Shown here one piece after another: positions 54,128 to 63,099 of a stretch of 64,000 bases of DNA; positions within the stretch are counted from its first letter, which is position 1; each line of letters starts with the position of its first letter. The notes under the pieces are model-generated. The model did no database searches, had not been told where the DNA came from, and was given only the letters and a program-made list of their open reading frames with translations. Source of the DNA: Ferrithrix thermotolerans DSM 19514. GTDB lineage: Bacteria; Actinomycetota; Acidimicrobiia; Acidimicrobiales; CAIXPF01. Position numbers and translations under genes: made by a program. The stretch is from contig CAMDQT010000012.1 in the NCBI GenBank assembly GCA_945906305.1, positions 33,569 to 97,568 of the forward strand, read 5' to 3'.

Positions 54128-55063
54128 TCAGCGGCGAGTCGTCGACCACCACAGCGAGCCGCCACGACGCACTGCTTGCTCGCTATCGATCACAGCCCAG
54201 CCATCGCCGGAGCGCTGCATCCACCATCGATCCAACCGCGCCGCGACCTGGCCCGGCCCAGTCACATCCCACACAATTCCGCTGACCCCAAGCGCGGCTC
54301 GACGGTGATCTGAATCAACAACGGCGAGCACCAAGCGGCCCGGCAAGTCGTCAAGGCCCCGACCGGCCACGTCGAGTACCCAACTCAACGGCAGCTGAAG
54401 CTCAGCCTCAATGCGCGAAACGCTGATCGTCACCTCGGCTGAGGCCTCCTCACCGGAGGGCAACGGTCGGGCGTGCAGGGCCAACTGCTGTCTACCTCGC
54501 ATGCCGGCCGAAGGAGCTAGCGAGGCCGCGAACGCGCCCCGCAGCCGGGTCAGGAAGGTGTCCACCAACCGCTGACGGTCTCCGACGGCGAGTTCGGGAT
54601 CGGCCCAGCGACGGTCCGCCCGCACCACCCAGGCCAGCTCCACCACCTTGGCCAGATCCGAACCGAATGAGCGCAGATCGTGACCTGCTCCCAGGACGGA
54701 GCGTAGCGGCGACCCACCGGGGCGCGACGGCGCAGGGCGGCGCGACAAACCCGGTGGACCAGCGGTGTCGCGGAAGGCCGCCCGCCAGCGCTCGTGGAAC
54801 GCCAGGCACGCCGGGCGCTGAGCTCCGAGCGCGATCAGGCCACTCTCCGCAGCCACGTCATGATCGAGCAACACCAAACGGCCCCGGTGCCAGCGCACCG
54901 TGTGTCGGCTGCCGCCACAGTCAAGCTGCACCACCGCCGGGGGTAGTTGGCGGTACCAACGTGGCCGCGGCTCAGGTGGCCTGGACTGGCCTCCGAACAG
55001 GGCGGCGGCGGCCGCGGCGGTGGGGGTCAGGTCCTCGGCGGCCGGAACATCCGCCATGTCCAT
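54128..55063 (-). CDS. Hypothetical protein downstream of the MoxR-VWA pair
   Basis: A 311-residue protein without a domain I recognise. It has no signal peptide or membrane helix. It is rich in Arg and Trp, with a Pro-rich stretch near 110-125 (GLSRRPAPSRPGGS) and several predicted beta-strands in the C-terminal half (AEVTISVSRIEAELQLPLSWVL, GRLVLAVVDS). A good GGAAGGAG precedes the ATG, 16 nt after the VWA stop, so it is co-transcribed with the ATPase and VWA genes and may be their client or accessory subunit (inference). Confidence 0.7.
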   Translation of the reverse strand: MDMADVPAAEDLTPTAAAAAALFGGQSRPPEPRPRWYRQLPPAVVQLDCGGSRHTVRWHRGRLVLLDHDVAAESGLIALGAQRPACLAFHERWRAAFRDTAGPPGLSRRPAPSRPGGSPLRSVLGAGHDLRSFGSDLAKVVELAWVVRADRRWADPELAVGDRQRLVDTFLTRLRGAFAASLAPSAGMRGRQQLALHARPLPSGEEASAEVTISVSRIEAELQLPLSWVLDVAGRGLDDLPGRLVLAVVDSDHRRAALGVSGIVWDVTGPGQVAARLDRWWMQRSGDGWAVIDSEQAVRRGGSLWWSTTRR

Positions 55064-55079
55064 CGGGCTCCTTCCCAGC

Positions 55080-56288
55080 TCAGCCGACGTCGTCGATTCG
55101 AACCGAACGGGCCCAGCGCGGCGCCGCCGGAGCCCGTTCACCGAGCAGGCCCACCACCACCCGCACCCCACGCGGCGAAGCCGCAGGCCACGGGGTCTCG
55201 CCGTCGGTCAGCACCACGATCACGTCAGGTCGGGGACGGCGGGCCAACGCCGCCGTTATCCCCGCCCCCATATCGGTGCCGCCACCGCCGACCAGTTCGA
55301 CCTGGGCCGCCTGCTGCACTCGCCTAGCCCGATGCACTTCGGTATCGACCGAAAGCACGGCCAGCCCGCCGACCCCAACCGAGCGAAGTAGTCCCTCTAC
55401 CTCGGCCAGCACCTGTTCGAGGCGTTCGTCACCCATCGACGCCGAGGTGTCACAGACCACCACCACCTCAGGCTGGGGACGACGCAAGGCCGGAAGTATC
55501 ACGCCGGGGGCGGCACCGGCACGGCGCGAGGGCTTGCGGTATGAGTAGTCCACTTGACCTCGCACGTCGCTGATGCAGCGCCGGATCTCGGCGGCTAGCG
55601 CCCGGCGCCAGTTCACCTTGGAATGCAGACGGGCATTGGCCCAACGCACCAGACCAGCCGGTACCGTACCGGACCGTTTGTGTTCAGCGGCGATCTCGGA
55701 GGCCGCCTGCCGTCGGATCAGGTCGGCCTGGTTCGGCGACACCGCCGGCTGCTTGCTGTCTCCCTCCGACGGAGCGGGCTCCTCGCCCGGTTGCGGAAGG
55801 CCGTGGGTCCCACTGCCTCTTTCCGGTGAGCTGCGCGGGGCACCCTCAACCCGCACCTGCTCGAAGTACTCCTCGGCGAGCCGACCGCGTTCCATGCCGA
55901 AGTCATCGGGCAGGACGACCTTGTCGTCATCGGGCAGACGGAGCAGATCTACCAAATCGTCATTGATCTCCGCATCAGCAGCATCGCTCCAGTAGCCGAT
56001 ATCGCCATCGCTGATGCCCAGTGCGTCCGCTCGCTCGGCGTGTTCACGCAACAGGTGGTTGGCCTGCACCACCAACAGGCTGCCCAACACCTCCACCGGC
56101 CAGACCGCTGCCCGGTCGGGATCGATGTAGAGCCGCCAGTGTCGATCGGCGCTCACCGTGCCCAGGCCAGGCCGCCACAGAACAGGTGAGGCGAACAGCA
56201 CCGAGGCCAAATACGGGAAACGTTGCGCAGCCCACAACCGCGCCGCCGCCGTTTTGTGGCGAAGCTCGGCCGAGGGCGCACCGCTCAT
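55080..56288 (-). CDS. VWA-containing DUF2201-type metallopeptidase-like protein
   Basis: The N-terminal half resembles the putative metallopeptidase domain of DUF2201 proteins, and the C-terminal half is a VWA domain with the MIDAS motif DTSAS (VVVVCDTSASMG), the Thr of GGGTDMGAG and the Asp of LTDGETPWP. In place of the usual HExxH the sequence reads VQANH (74-78) followed by LLREH, so the first His and the Glu are lost and peptidase activity is unlikely. A charged, proline-rich linker lies between. 402 residues; the ATG overlaps the ATPase stop. Confidence 0.82.
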   Translation of the reverse strand: MSGAPSAELRHKTAAARLWAAQRFPYLASVLFASPVLWRPGLGTVSADRHWRLYIDPDRAAVWPVEVLGSLLVVQANHLLREHAERADALGISDGDIGYWSDAADAEINDDLVDLLRLPDDDKVVLPDDFGMERGRLAEEYFEQVRVEGAPRSSPERGSGTHGLPQPGEEPAPSEGDSKQPAVSPNQADLIRRQAASEIAAEHKRSGTVPAGLVRWANARLHSKVNWRRALAAEIRRCISDVRGQVDYSYRKPSRRAGAAPGVILPALRRPQPEVVVVCDTSASMGDERLEQVLAEVEGLLRSVGVGGLAVLSVDTEVHRARRVQQAAQVELVGGGGTDMGAGITAALARRPRPDVIVVLTDGETPWPAASPRGVRVVVGLLGERAPAAPRWARSVRIDDVG

Positions 56289-57379
56289 CGGTCCAACATC
56301 CCCGCATCGCGCAGCAAAGGCAGGAATGCCTTGATCTCCGGTGGCGCGGCCGCGCCCGCAGGACGGCATCGAGCCAGCAAACGGGCCGCTACCGCGGCGA
56401 TGTCAGGGGCTCGCTCCCCCGCGGTTCCCAACACCTTCCATCCGGCCATCCAACGATCGATGGTGGTGTTCGCGAGCACCGCGGCCGCAACCGAGGACAG
56501 CGCGGCGTAGGCCCGATCGCCTCGTTCGGGCAGCACGAAGCTGGACGGATCGGCCAATACTGCCTCGGGATCGGGCAGGTCGAGCTCGCTCGACCAGGCC
56601 AGGAACTCGGCCCCGGCACCATCGCCGATCGCCCCCCGCACCAGCGAGGAAAGCGCTTCCTCACTCGCCGCGCACGCACGGCAGGCCGCCAACAGTCGAG
56701 CGGTCATCTCCCAGGTTCGGGGGCTGGGCCAACCCCTACCCGCCTCGGTGGCGTCCGTCGGAGGGGCCACCACCAGCGCGGGACGAACCAATGCGAAGGC
56801 CGAAACCAGCGCCCGGGTGGACACCAAGTGGCGCTGCCAGCCCTGCGGCAGGCTCACCGTGGCGGGCGCGGGAAAGCCGGCGGCCATCCCCTCGGCGAAA
56901 CTGCGGGCGTCAACGACCCAGTCGAGGTGACAGAACCGGTTGGCCAGCGGTGCGGAGAGATCCCAACCGTCTGCGGCCTGCTCAGGCGGGTTCGCCGCCG
57001 CCACCACGACCACGTCATCGGGCAGGATCAGATCGCCCACAACCCGCTCGAGCACCACCCGCAACAGTGCGGCCTGTACCGCGGGGGGCGCGGTCGACAA
57101 CTCATCGAGGAAGAGCAGGCCTCGGCCCTCAGCGGCCAGGCGCCGGGCCCACGATGGTGGAGCGAAGCTCACCTCACCGTCGATGACCACCGGGAGACCG
57201 GCAAAGTCACTTGGCTCCCGGATGGAGGCAATCACCACCTCGCAGGGCAGGCCCGCCGCGTCGGCCAAGGCCCGCAACGCCGAGGTCTTCCCTGTCCCGG
57301 GGGCGCCCCACAGCAAGACAGGGACCTGTGCGGCCACCGCCACCGAAAGCGCCTCTGTCGTGGCCTCCACCCTGCTCAT
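56285..57379 (-). CDS. MoxR-family AAA ATPase
   Basis: A 364-residue AAA+ ATPase: Walker A GAPGTGKT (25-32), Walker B LLFLDEL, sensor VVVAAANPPEQAADG and NRF (arginine finger region). MoxR ATPases act with VWA partners as chaperones that insert metals or assemble complexes, for instance with CoxL-type enzymes. The gene directly downstream encodes the VWA partner (ATGA overlap), and a CoxL-like gene lies just upstream. TAGCTT 7 nt before the ATG gives a leaderless start. Confidence 0.88.
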   Translation of the reverse strand: MSRVEATTEALSVAVAAQVPVLLWGAPGTGKTSALRALADAAGLPCEVVIASIREPSDFAGLPVVIDGEVSFAPPSWARRLAAEGRGLLFLDELSTAPPAVQAALLRVVLERVVGDLILPDDVVVVAAANPPEQAADGWDLSAPLANRFCHLDWVVDARSFAEGMAAGFPAPATVSLPQGWQRHLVSTRALVSAFALVRPALVVAPPTDATEAGRGWPSPRTWEMTARLLAACRACAASEEALSSLVRGAIGDGAGAEFLAWSSELDLPDPEAVLADPSSFVLPERGDRAYAALSSVAAAVLANTTIDRWMAGWKVLGTAGERAPDIAAVAARLLARCRPAGAAAPPEIKAFLPLLRDAGMLDR

Positions 57380-57386
57380 GGGCGGA

Positions 57387-57392
57387 AAGCTA
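57387..57392 (-). promoter_or_regulatory. -10 TAGCTT, leaderless promoter of the MoxR-VWA operon
   Basis: The hexamer ends 7 nt before the ATG at 57379. Confidence 0.55.
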
Positions 57393-57453
57393 CCTGACGG
57401 GGACCGACCACGGTGGTCAGGTCCGCTCCGCCTGCTTGAACAGCGCCGCCGGA

Positions 57454-58146
57454 CTACGCCGCGGGGCCGCGCTGGTTGGGGGCATCGGTCAGACACCATT
57501 TCACGGCCGATCGGCCCGACTGAACGAGCGCCGCATCAGCCCGCGAGAAGGGCCGGGAACCGAAGAAGCCGTGGTGCGCCGACAGCGGCGAGGGATGCGC
57601 AGACTCGATGACCACATGACGCTGCAAGTCAATGAGGCCTTTTTTGCGACGCGCATACGCGCCCCACAGGATGAACACCACCTGCTCCGGCTTGGCCGCC
57701 ACGGCCCGAATCACCTCATCGGTGAACGCTTCCCATCCCTTGTTGGCGTGCGAGCCGGCGTGACGCGCCGCCACGCTCAGCACGGCGTTGAGCAGCAGCA
57801 CTCCCTGACGGGCCCACGCACTGAGGTCACCCCCGAGCGGCGGTGCGCAACCGAGATCGGCCTGTAGTTCTCGGAAGATGTTCTGCAGCGAAGGTGGTAG
57901 GGCCACGCCGTCTCGAACCGAGAAACACAGGCCATGGGCCTGACCCGGACCGTGGTAGGGGTCCTGCCCGAGGATCAGCACCTTCACCTCGGCGTAGGGG
58001 GTCAGATGCAGCGCGGCGAAGGTGTCCGCGGCCGCGGGATACACCTCGGTCCGGGTCCGCTCTTGGGCCACGAACTGCTGCAACGGCCGCCAGTACGGCT
58101 TGGCGAATTCGCCCCGAAGCAGCGGGTTCCAATCCGTTGGGGTCAC
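57454..58146 (-). CDS. ung: Uracil-DNA glycosylase, family 1
   Basis: Removes uracil from DNA. The catalytic motif is GQDPYHG with LCFSVRDGVALPPSLQNIF, and the minor-groove loop is HPSPLSAHHGFFGSRPFS. 230 residues, normal length. The ATG overlaps the stop of the CoxL-like gene (ATGA), an unexpected coupling between a DNA repair gene and a molybdenum hydroxylase. Confidence 0.95.
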   Translation of the reverse strand: MTPTDWNPLLRGEFAKPYWRPLQQFVAQERTRTEVYPAAADTFAALHLTPYAEVKVLILGQDPYHGPGQAHGLCFSVRDGVALPPSLQNIFRELQADLGCAPPLGGDLSAWARQGVLLLNAVLSVAARHAGSHANKGWEAFTDEVIRAVAAKPEQVVFILWGAYARRKKGLIDLQRHVVIESAHPSPLSAHHGFFGSRPFSRADAALVQSGRSAVKWCLTDAPNQRGPAA

Positions 58147-60506
58147 CCCTTGGCCCCTTCAGGCGGTGGGGCGGCCGCGGCCGCAGCGGCCCGGGCGCGC
58201 AGTTCATCGAAAATGGCCGGCGGCTCCCGCCACGGGTCTGCGGAGAGACCCTGACGGGCATCGTCTATGGCCCTCCACAGCTGCTGAGGCGACGCAGGCA
58301 TATCGAGGTGGCGCACCCCGAGATGAGCCAACGCGTCGATGACGGCGTTTTGCACCGACGGAGTGGACCCGATGGTGCCGGCCTCGCCGACGCCTTTAAC
58401 CCCCAGTGGGTTCAGCGGCGTGGGGGTCACGGTGGAAGCAACTTCGAAGGAGCAGAATTCAGCCGCGGAGGGCAGCAGATAATCGGCCAACGTTGCCGTC
58501 AGCGGGTTACCTTCCGGGTCGTAGTGAAACTTCTCGTAGAGCGCCTGGCTCATGCCTGCGGCCACTCCCCCGTGTTGCTGGCCAGCAAGCAGCAGAGGGT
58601 TGATGACGGTACCGGCGTCGTCAACCCCGATATGACGCAACGGCATCACCCGGCCAGTCTCGATGTCCACCTCGACCACCGAGATGTGTGCACCGAAGGG
58701 GAACGTGGCCCCTGGCTGGCAAAAGTCGATCTCGGCCGAGAGTGGCTCCGCGCTGGCCTGGGCAAGTTGCTCCCACAACAATGCCGTGGACGGAACGCCA
58801 GCCACCCCGACCCGTCCATCGTCGTGCAGCACAACGTCGTCGACCGCGCACTCCAACAGATCCGAGGCAAGGTTGCGAGCCTGTTGCCAGACTGCCTCGG
58901 CGGCCTCGAACACCGCACTGCCGCCGACCTGCAACGAGCGCGACCCGATGGTGCCGGTACCGCGAGGAACGAGGTCGGTATCGGACTGCACCAAGGCAAT
59001 CTTGTCGATCGGGATGCCGAGACGATCCGACACGATCATGGCGAAGCTGGTGTGATGACCCTGACCGTGACCGGAGGTACCTACCCGTATGGTCGCGCTA
59101 CCGTCGGCGCCTATGACGACAGCCCCGAACTCGTTGAGATTGTTGCCGGCCGTGATTTCGACATAGCTACACAGCCCGATCCCGAGCTGACGCACCTCGC
59201 CCGCGGCCCGGCGACGGGTCTGCTCGGCCCGCAACTCGTCGTAGCCGGCCAGCTCCAGAGCCCGGGCTAAGGGTGTCTCATAGTCGCCGCAGTCGTAGAC
59301 GATCCCAGTTTTGGTCGAGTGGGGGAAATCCTCTGGCTGCAGGAAGTTCCGCCGCCGCAGCTCGACGGGGTCGATCCCAAGCTGGCGCGCCGCCTGGTCG
59401 ACCACCCGTTCGACCATCGACATCGCCTCGGGCCGACCGGCACCCCTGTAGGCACCAGTCGGTGTGGTATTGGTGGCCACGCAGGCGAGGTCCACGCTCA
59501 GTTTGGGCATGCGGTAATTGCCCTCGGACATGCGCCGTGTGCCGGCGGGGAGCATGGCGCCAATCCCCGGGTAGGCGCCCGCGTCAGCGATGATTCGGGC
59601 CCGCAGGCCAGTGAAGGTCCCGTCGTGTTTACAGCCGAGTTCGACATACTGCACCTGGCCACGGGCGTGGGCCAAGGCGAGGAGATCTTCGCTACGGGTC
59701 TCCGTCCAGGTCAACGCCCGCCCCAGTTTCAGTGCGGCCGCGGCCACCACGGCGTACTCAGGGCTGGTACCTGCCTTGCCCCCGAAGCCGCCCCCGACAT
59801 CAGGGGCGATGACCCGAATGCGATCGAGCGGTAGCTGGAGCAGACCGCTCAACGACGGGGCCAGGTAGTGGGGCATCTGGGTGGAGGCATACACGGTCAG
59901 CCGACCGTCCGCCCCGGGGACGGCGGCAAAACTGTTGGTTTCCATGGGCGCAACAGCAATCCGCTGATTCTCGTACCGTCCGCGAATCACCACATCAGCG
60001 TCGGCGAAAAACTCCTCGTCATAGGGGTCGAGATGGGAGAAAGCCACGTTGGACCCGGCCGCATCGAAGAGCACCGCGGCGGCCGATTCAAAGGCCCGTT
60101 CCGGGTCCACCACCACCGGTAGCGGCTCATAGTCCACCAGCACTGTTTCCGCCGCGTCCACCGCGATGGTGCGGGTCGTCGCGACGATGGCCACGATGGG
60201 CTCACCGACAAATCGGACTCGGTCCACCGCCAGCGGCGGCCGGGCGAAGTGGTCGGCCACCACCGTGAAGGTATGGAACGGGGCCAAGCCCAAGTCGGCA
60301 TGGGTAAAGGCCGCCAGCACGCCGGGCACGGCCCGCGCCTCGCTGGTGTCGACCGACCTGATGCGGGCGTGGGCCACGGTTGAGCGTACGAACACGACGT
60401 GGCTACGGCCCTGTGATGCCAGGTTGTCGATGTAGGACGCCCGGCCGCGCAGCAGAGCGGGATCTTCCAGACGACGAACGGAATTGCCGAGAATCGAACT
60501 AGCCAT
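58143..60506 (-). CDS. Xanthine dehydrogenase/CoxL family molybdopterin-binding subunit (form II type)
   Basis: The large molybdenum subunit (787 residues) of an aldehyde/xanthine/CO dehydrogenase-type hydroxylase. VGGGFGGK (237-244) binds the cofactor, AYRGAGR (352-358) is the active-site loop of form II rather than the AYRCSFR of true CO dehydrogenase, and GVKGVGEAGTIG holds the catalytic Glu. The FAD (CoxM) and iron-sulfur (CoxS) subunits are not beside it. A MoxR-VWA pair just downstream could assist maturation. Leaderless ATG with TAGGTT 6 nt upstream. Confidence 0.9.
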   Translation of the reverse strand: MASSILGNSVRRLEDPALLRGRASYIDNLASQGRSHVVFVRSTVAHARIRSVDTSEARAVPGVLAAFTHADLGLAPFHTFTVVADHFARPPLAVDRVRFVGEPIVAIVATTRTIAVDAAETVLVDYEPLPVVVDPERAFESAAAVLFDAAGSNVAFSHLDPYDEEFFADADVVIRGRYENQRIAVAPMETNSFAAVPGADGRLTVYASTQMPHYLAPSLSGLLQLPLDRIRVIAPDVGGGFGGKAGTSPEYAVVAAAALKLGRALTWTETRSEDLLALAHARGQVQYVELGCKHDGTFTGLRARIIADAGAYPGIGAMLPAGTRRMSEGNYRMPKLSVDLACVATNTTPTGAYRGAGRPEAMSMVERVVDQAARQLGIDPVELRRRNFLQPEDFPHSTKTGIVYDCGDYETPLARALELAGYDELRAEQTRRRAAGEVRQLGIGLCSYVEITAGNNLNEFGAVVIGADGSATIRVGTSGHGQGHHTSFAMIVSDRLGIPIDKIALVQSDTDLVPRGTGTIGSRSLQVGGSAVFEAAEAVWQQARNLASDLLECAVDDVVLHDDGRVGVAGVPSTALLWEQLAQASAEPLSAEIDFCQPGATFPFGAHISVVEVDIETGRVMPLRHIGVDDAGTVINPLLLAGQQHGGVAAGMSQALYEKFHYDPEGNPLTATLADYLLPSAAEFCSFEVASTVTPTPLNPLGVKGVGEAGTIGSTPSVQNAVIDALAHLGVRHLDMPASPQQLWRAIDDARQGLSADPWREPPAIFDELRARAAAAAAAPPPEGAKG

Positions 60507-60512
60507 TCGGCG

Positions 60513-60518
60513 AACCTA
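60513..60518 (-). promoter_or_regulatory. -10 TAGGTT, leaderless promoter of coxL-like gene and ung
   Basis: The hexamer ends 6 nt before the ATG at 60506. Confidence 0.6.
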
Positions 60519-60605
60519 GCGTCGGCCAGCGGCTGATTCGATTGACCCGCCGCCTGTCGGCCTGAGACGCCCGGCCAGACCGAGCGGTCAGGGCCGGGCC
60601 CGACC

Positions 60606-60632
60606 TTGACTGTCCCACCCGCTGCGTATGGT
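60606..60632 (+). promoter_or_regulatory. Putative promoter of the ssb gene
   Basis: TTGACT (60606-60611) and TATGGT (60627-60632) are 15 bp apart, slightly short. The transcript would have a leader of about 60 nt with CAAGGAAC before the ATG. Confidence 0.4.
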
Positions 60633-60699
60633 GGTCTGAGGCTTCCCCCTTGCCAGCACGAGCGCACACCTTGGCGTGCCAACAGCAAGGAACAACACG

Positions 60700-61080
60700 A
60701 TGGACTCCACAATCACCCTGGTAGGAAACCTCACCCGGGATCCGGTGCTGCGACTCACGACGGGCGGCCTCGCCGTGGCCGACCTCGGCCTTGCGGTGAG
60801 TCGCCGCTGGCGCGACCACGACGGCGAGCCAAACGAGCACACCAGCTACTTCTCCGTCGTCGCCTGGCGGGCTCTGGCCGAGCATTGCGCCGCCACCCTG
60901 CACAAGGGCGACTTGGTCATGGTCGTGGGCCGGCCCGAGCAGCGCAGCTGGCAGAACGACAAGGGCGAGCGACGGGCCACGATCGAAGTTGTCGCTGAGG
61001 ACATAGGCCCGTCCTTGCGGTGGGCTACCGCGGCGGTGGAGCGCACAAGCCGGCTCAGCCCCACCGACCAAGCCGCCTGA
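60700..61080 (+). CDS. ssb: Single-stranded DNA-binding protein
   Basis: An OB-fold protein of 126 residues: STITLVGNLTRDPVLRLTTGGLAVADLGLAVSRRW, TSYFSVVAWRALAEHCAATLHKGDLVMVVGRPEQRSW and ATIEVVAEDIGPSLRWATA. It lacks the acidic C-terminal tip (DDDLPF type) that recruits partners in the main SSB, and it is not next to rpsF or rpsR, so it is probably a secondary SSB. The ATG has AAGGA upstream. Confidence 0.85.
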   Translation: MDSTITLVGNLTRDPVLRLTTGGLAVADLGLAVSRRWRDHDGEPNEHTSYFSVVAWRALAEHCAATLHKGDLVMVVGRPEQRSWQNDKGERRATIEVVAEDIGPSLRWATAAVERTSRLSPTDQAA

Positions 61081-61151
61081 TCGACCCCCACCGGGCCAAG
61101 CGGGGTGCGGCCAGTTGCCAACGGAACAACCGGCCGCGCCACGATGGGGCC

Positions 61152-61994
61152 GTGTCACTGCGGGTGGGGTGCGCCATGTGGGCCAACAAGGACTGGATTG
61201 GCCGCGCTCTGCCCGCATCCACGCCGCTCGCCGGACTGCTGCGGGCCTATCAGCAGTTATTCGGTGCGGTCGAAGGGAACACCACGTTCTACGGCCTGCC
61301 CCGCGAGTCCACCGTGGCACGATGGGCCGCCGAAACCGGGCCCTCGTTTCGGTTTCTTTTCAAGTTGCCCCGCTCGATCAGCCACGATCGACGACTTCGC
61401 GACGCCAGCGCGGACGTGGCGGGCTTCTGCCGCCGGCTCAGCCCACTCGGGGACCGCCTCGGCCCGACATCGCTGCAGCTTCCGCCTTCTTTCGGGCCCG
61501 AACATCTCGCCGTGCTCGAGCAGTTCCTCGTCCAGCTACCGAAGGACTGGCCTTGGGCGGTCGAGGTCCGCCATCACGACTTCTTTGCCGGCGGTTCAAG
61601 CGAGCAAGCACTCGACGCCTTGCTCGCTCGCTGCCGCGTCGACCGGGTGATCCTCGACAGCCGGGCTCTGTTCAGCCGGCCCCCTGCCAACGAGGTCGAG
61701 GCCGCGGCGCACGCCGCCAAGCCTCGCCTGCCGGTACGACCTACCGCCACCTCAACTCGGCCTGTGGTGCGCTTCATCGGCCATGTCGACACCGCGATCT
61801 CCGCCGAACACTGGGGCCGCTGGTTTCCTATCGTGCTGCGTTGGTTGGAACAGGGCCTTGAGCCCACCTTGCTGTTCCATACCGCAGACAATCTCAATGC
61901 GCCCTTGCAAGCCCAGCGTTTCCAAGCCGAGCTGGCGGGCCTGGGGTCTCACCTCATCACCCCCGCGCCGCCACCAGTGCCCGGCGCTCAGTAG
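61152..61994 (+). CDS. DUF72 family protein
   Basis: A TIM-barrel-like protein of 280 residues with family features: VGCAMWANKDWIG at the start, VEGNTTFYGLPRESTVARWAAET, FLFKLPRSISHDRRL, LGPTSLQLPPSFGPEHLAVLEQFL and WAVEVRHHDFF. The function of DUF72 is not established. The GTG at 61152 is fixed by alignment, since the longer frame overlaps ssb. Its end overlaps the convergent menB by 7 bp. Confidence 0.85.
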   Translation: MSLRVGCAMWANKDWIGRALPASTPLAGLLRAYQQLFGAVEGNTTFYGLPRESTVARWAAETGPSFRFLFKLPRSISHDRRLRDASADVAGFCRRLSPLGDRLGPTSLQLPPSFGPEHLAVLEQFLVQLPKDWPWAVEVRHHDFFAGGSSEQALDALLARCRVDRVILDSRALFSRPPANEVEAAAHAAKPRLPVRPTATSTRPVVRFIGHVDTAISAEHWGRWFPIVLRWLEQGLEPTLLFHTADNLNAPLQAQRFQAELAGLGSHLITPAPPPVPGAQ

Positions 61995-62887
61995 TGCCAG
62001 GGGAAGCCAGTCCAGTCCGGTGCGCGCTTCTCCAAGAAGGCATCTCGACCTTCCGCAGCCTCGTCGGTCATATAGGCCAAACGGGTCGCCTCCCCGGCGA
62101 AGATCTGCTGCCCCACTAGGCCGTCATCGATCAGGTTGAAGGAGTACTTCAACATCCGCTGCGCGGTCGGACTCTTGGAATTGATGATCCGGCCCCACTC
62201 CAATGCCGTTGCCTCCAGTTCGTCATGCGACACGGCCCGATTGACCACACCCATCCGCAAGCCGTCCTCCGCTGAATACTCCTCGCCCAAGAAGAAGATC
62301 TCGCGGGCGAACTTCTGTCCTACCTGGCGAGCGAGGTAGGCCGAGCCAAAGCCTCCATCGAAGCTCGCCACGTCGGCGTCGGTCTGTTTGAAGCGGGCAT
62401 GCTCCCGGCTGGCGAGGGTCAAATCGGCCGTGACGTGCAGGCTGTGGCCACCACCGGCTGCCCAGCCCGGCACGACACAGATCACCACCTTGGGCATAAA
62501 GCGAATGAGCCGTTGGCATTCCAGAATGTGTAAACGACCGGTCCGTCCGGGATCGATGGTGTCCGCGGTGTCGCCGTCTGCATAGCGGTAGCCGTCACGC
62601 CCCCGGATGCGCTGATCGCCGCCGGAGCAGAACGCCCACACTCCATCGCGGGGCGAGGGACCGTTGCCGGTCAACAGCACACAGCCCACATCGGTGCTCA
62701 TGCGCGCATGATCGAGCGCCCGGAACAGCTCATCGACCGTCTGGGGCCGGAAGGCATTACGAATCTCAGGGCGGTTGAAGGCGATGCGGACGGTGCCATG
62801 GGCCTTGGCCCGGTGGTAGGTGATATCGACGAAATCGAACCCGTCGATCTCATGCCAAGCCGACGCGTCGAAGAGTTCAGAGACCAT
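61988..62887 (-). CDS. menB: 1,4-dihydroxy-2-naphthoyl-CoA synthase
   Basis: A crotonase-fold enzyme closing the naphthoquinone ring from o-succinylbenzoyl-CoA in menaquinone synthesis. MenB-specific features are FCSGGDQRIRGRDGY, PGWAAGGGHSLHVTADLTLA, TDADVASFDGGFGSAYLARQVGQKFAREIFFLG and the C-terminal WTGFPWHY. 299 residues. Other men genes are not in the window. The 212-nt gap to the right has no gene that I can see. Confidence 0.95.
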   Translation of the reverse strand: MVSELFDASAWHEIDGFDFVDITYHRAKAHGTVRIAFNRPEIRNAFRPQTVDELFRALDHARMSTDVGCVLLTGNGPSPRDGVWAFCSGGDQRIRGRDGYRYADGDTADTIDPGRTGRLHILECQRLIRFMPKVVICVVPGWAAGGGHSLHVTADLTLASREHARFKQTDADVASFDGGFGSAYLARQVGQKFAREIFFLGEEYSAEDGLRMGVVNRAVSHDELEATALEWGRIINSKSPTAQRMLKYSFNLIDDGLVGQQIFAGEATRLAYMTDEAAEGRDAFLEKRAPDWTGFPWHY

Positions 62888-63099
62888 GGGCCCCGGCTTA
62901 GCAGCTCAGCGTCCACAACGTTCAGATGGCCGCGGCTGCGGCCGCATCGACCTCACGTCGTCCTGCCGCCGCGCCAGGCGCCACCAGGGCTGCATCAGAA
63001 AGCGGTCCCCCCACGTTGCTCCTACCGTCAGCACTGCCCTCCGCCTCGACGTCCCCGGGCGAGCGGGAGAACGCCGCGGTGGCGACTCACTGCGCAGAG

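Noticed and set aside
56021..57397. 458-codon plus-strand frame opposite the MoxR ATPase
   Set aside because: The minus strand has complete AAA+ motifs and a promoter; the plus frame is Arg/Gly/Gln-rich shadow sequence.
57843..59270. 475-codon plus-strand frame opposite ung and the CoxL-like gene
   Set aside because: It crosses two genes with complete catalytic motifs on the other strand and has none itself.
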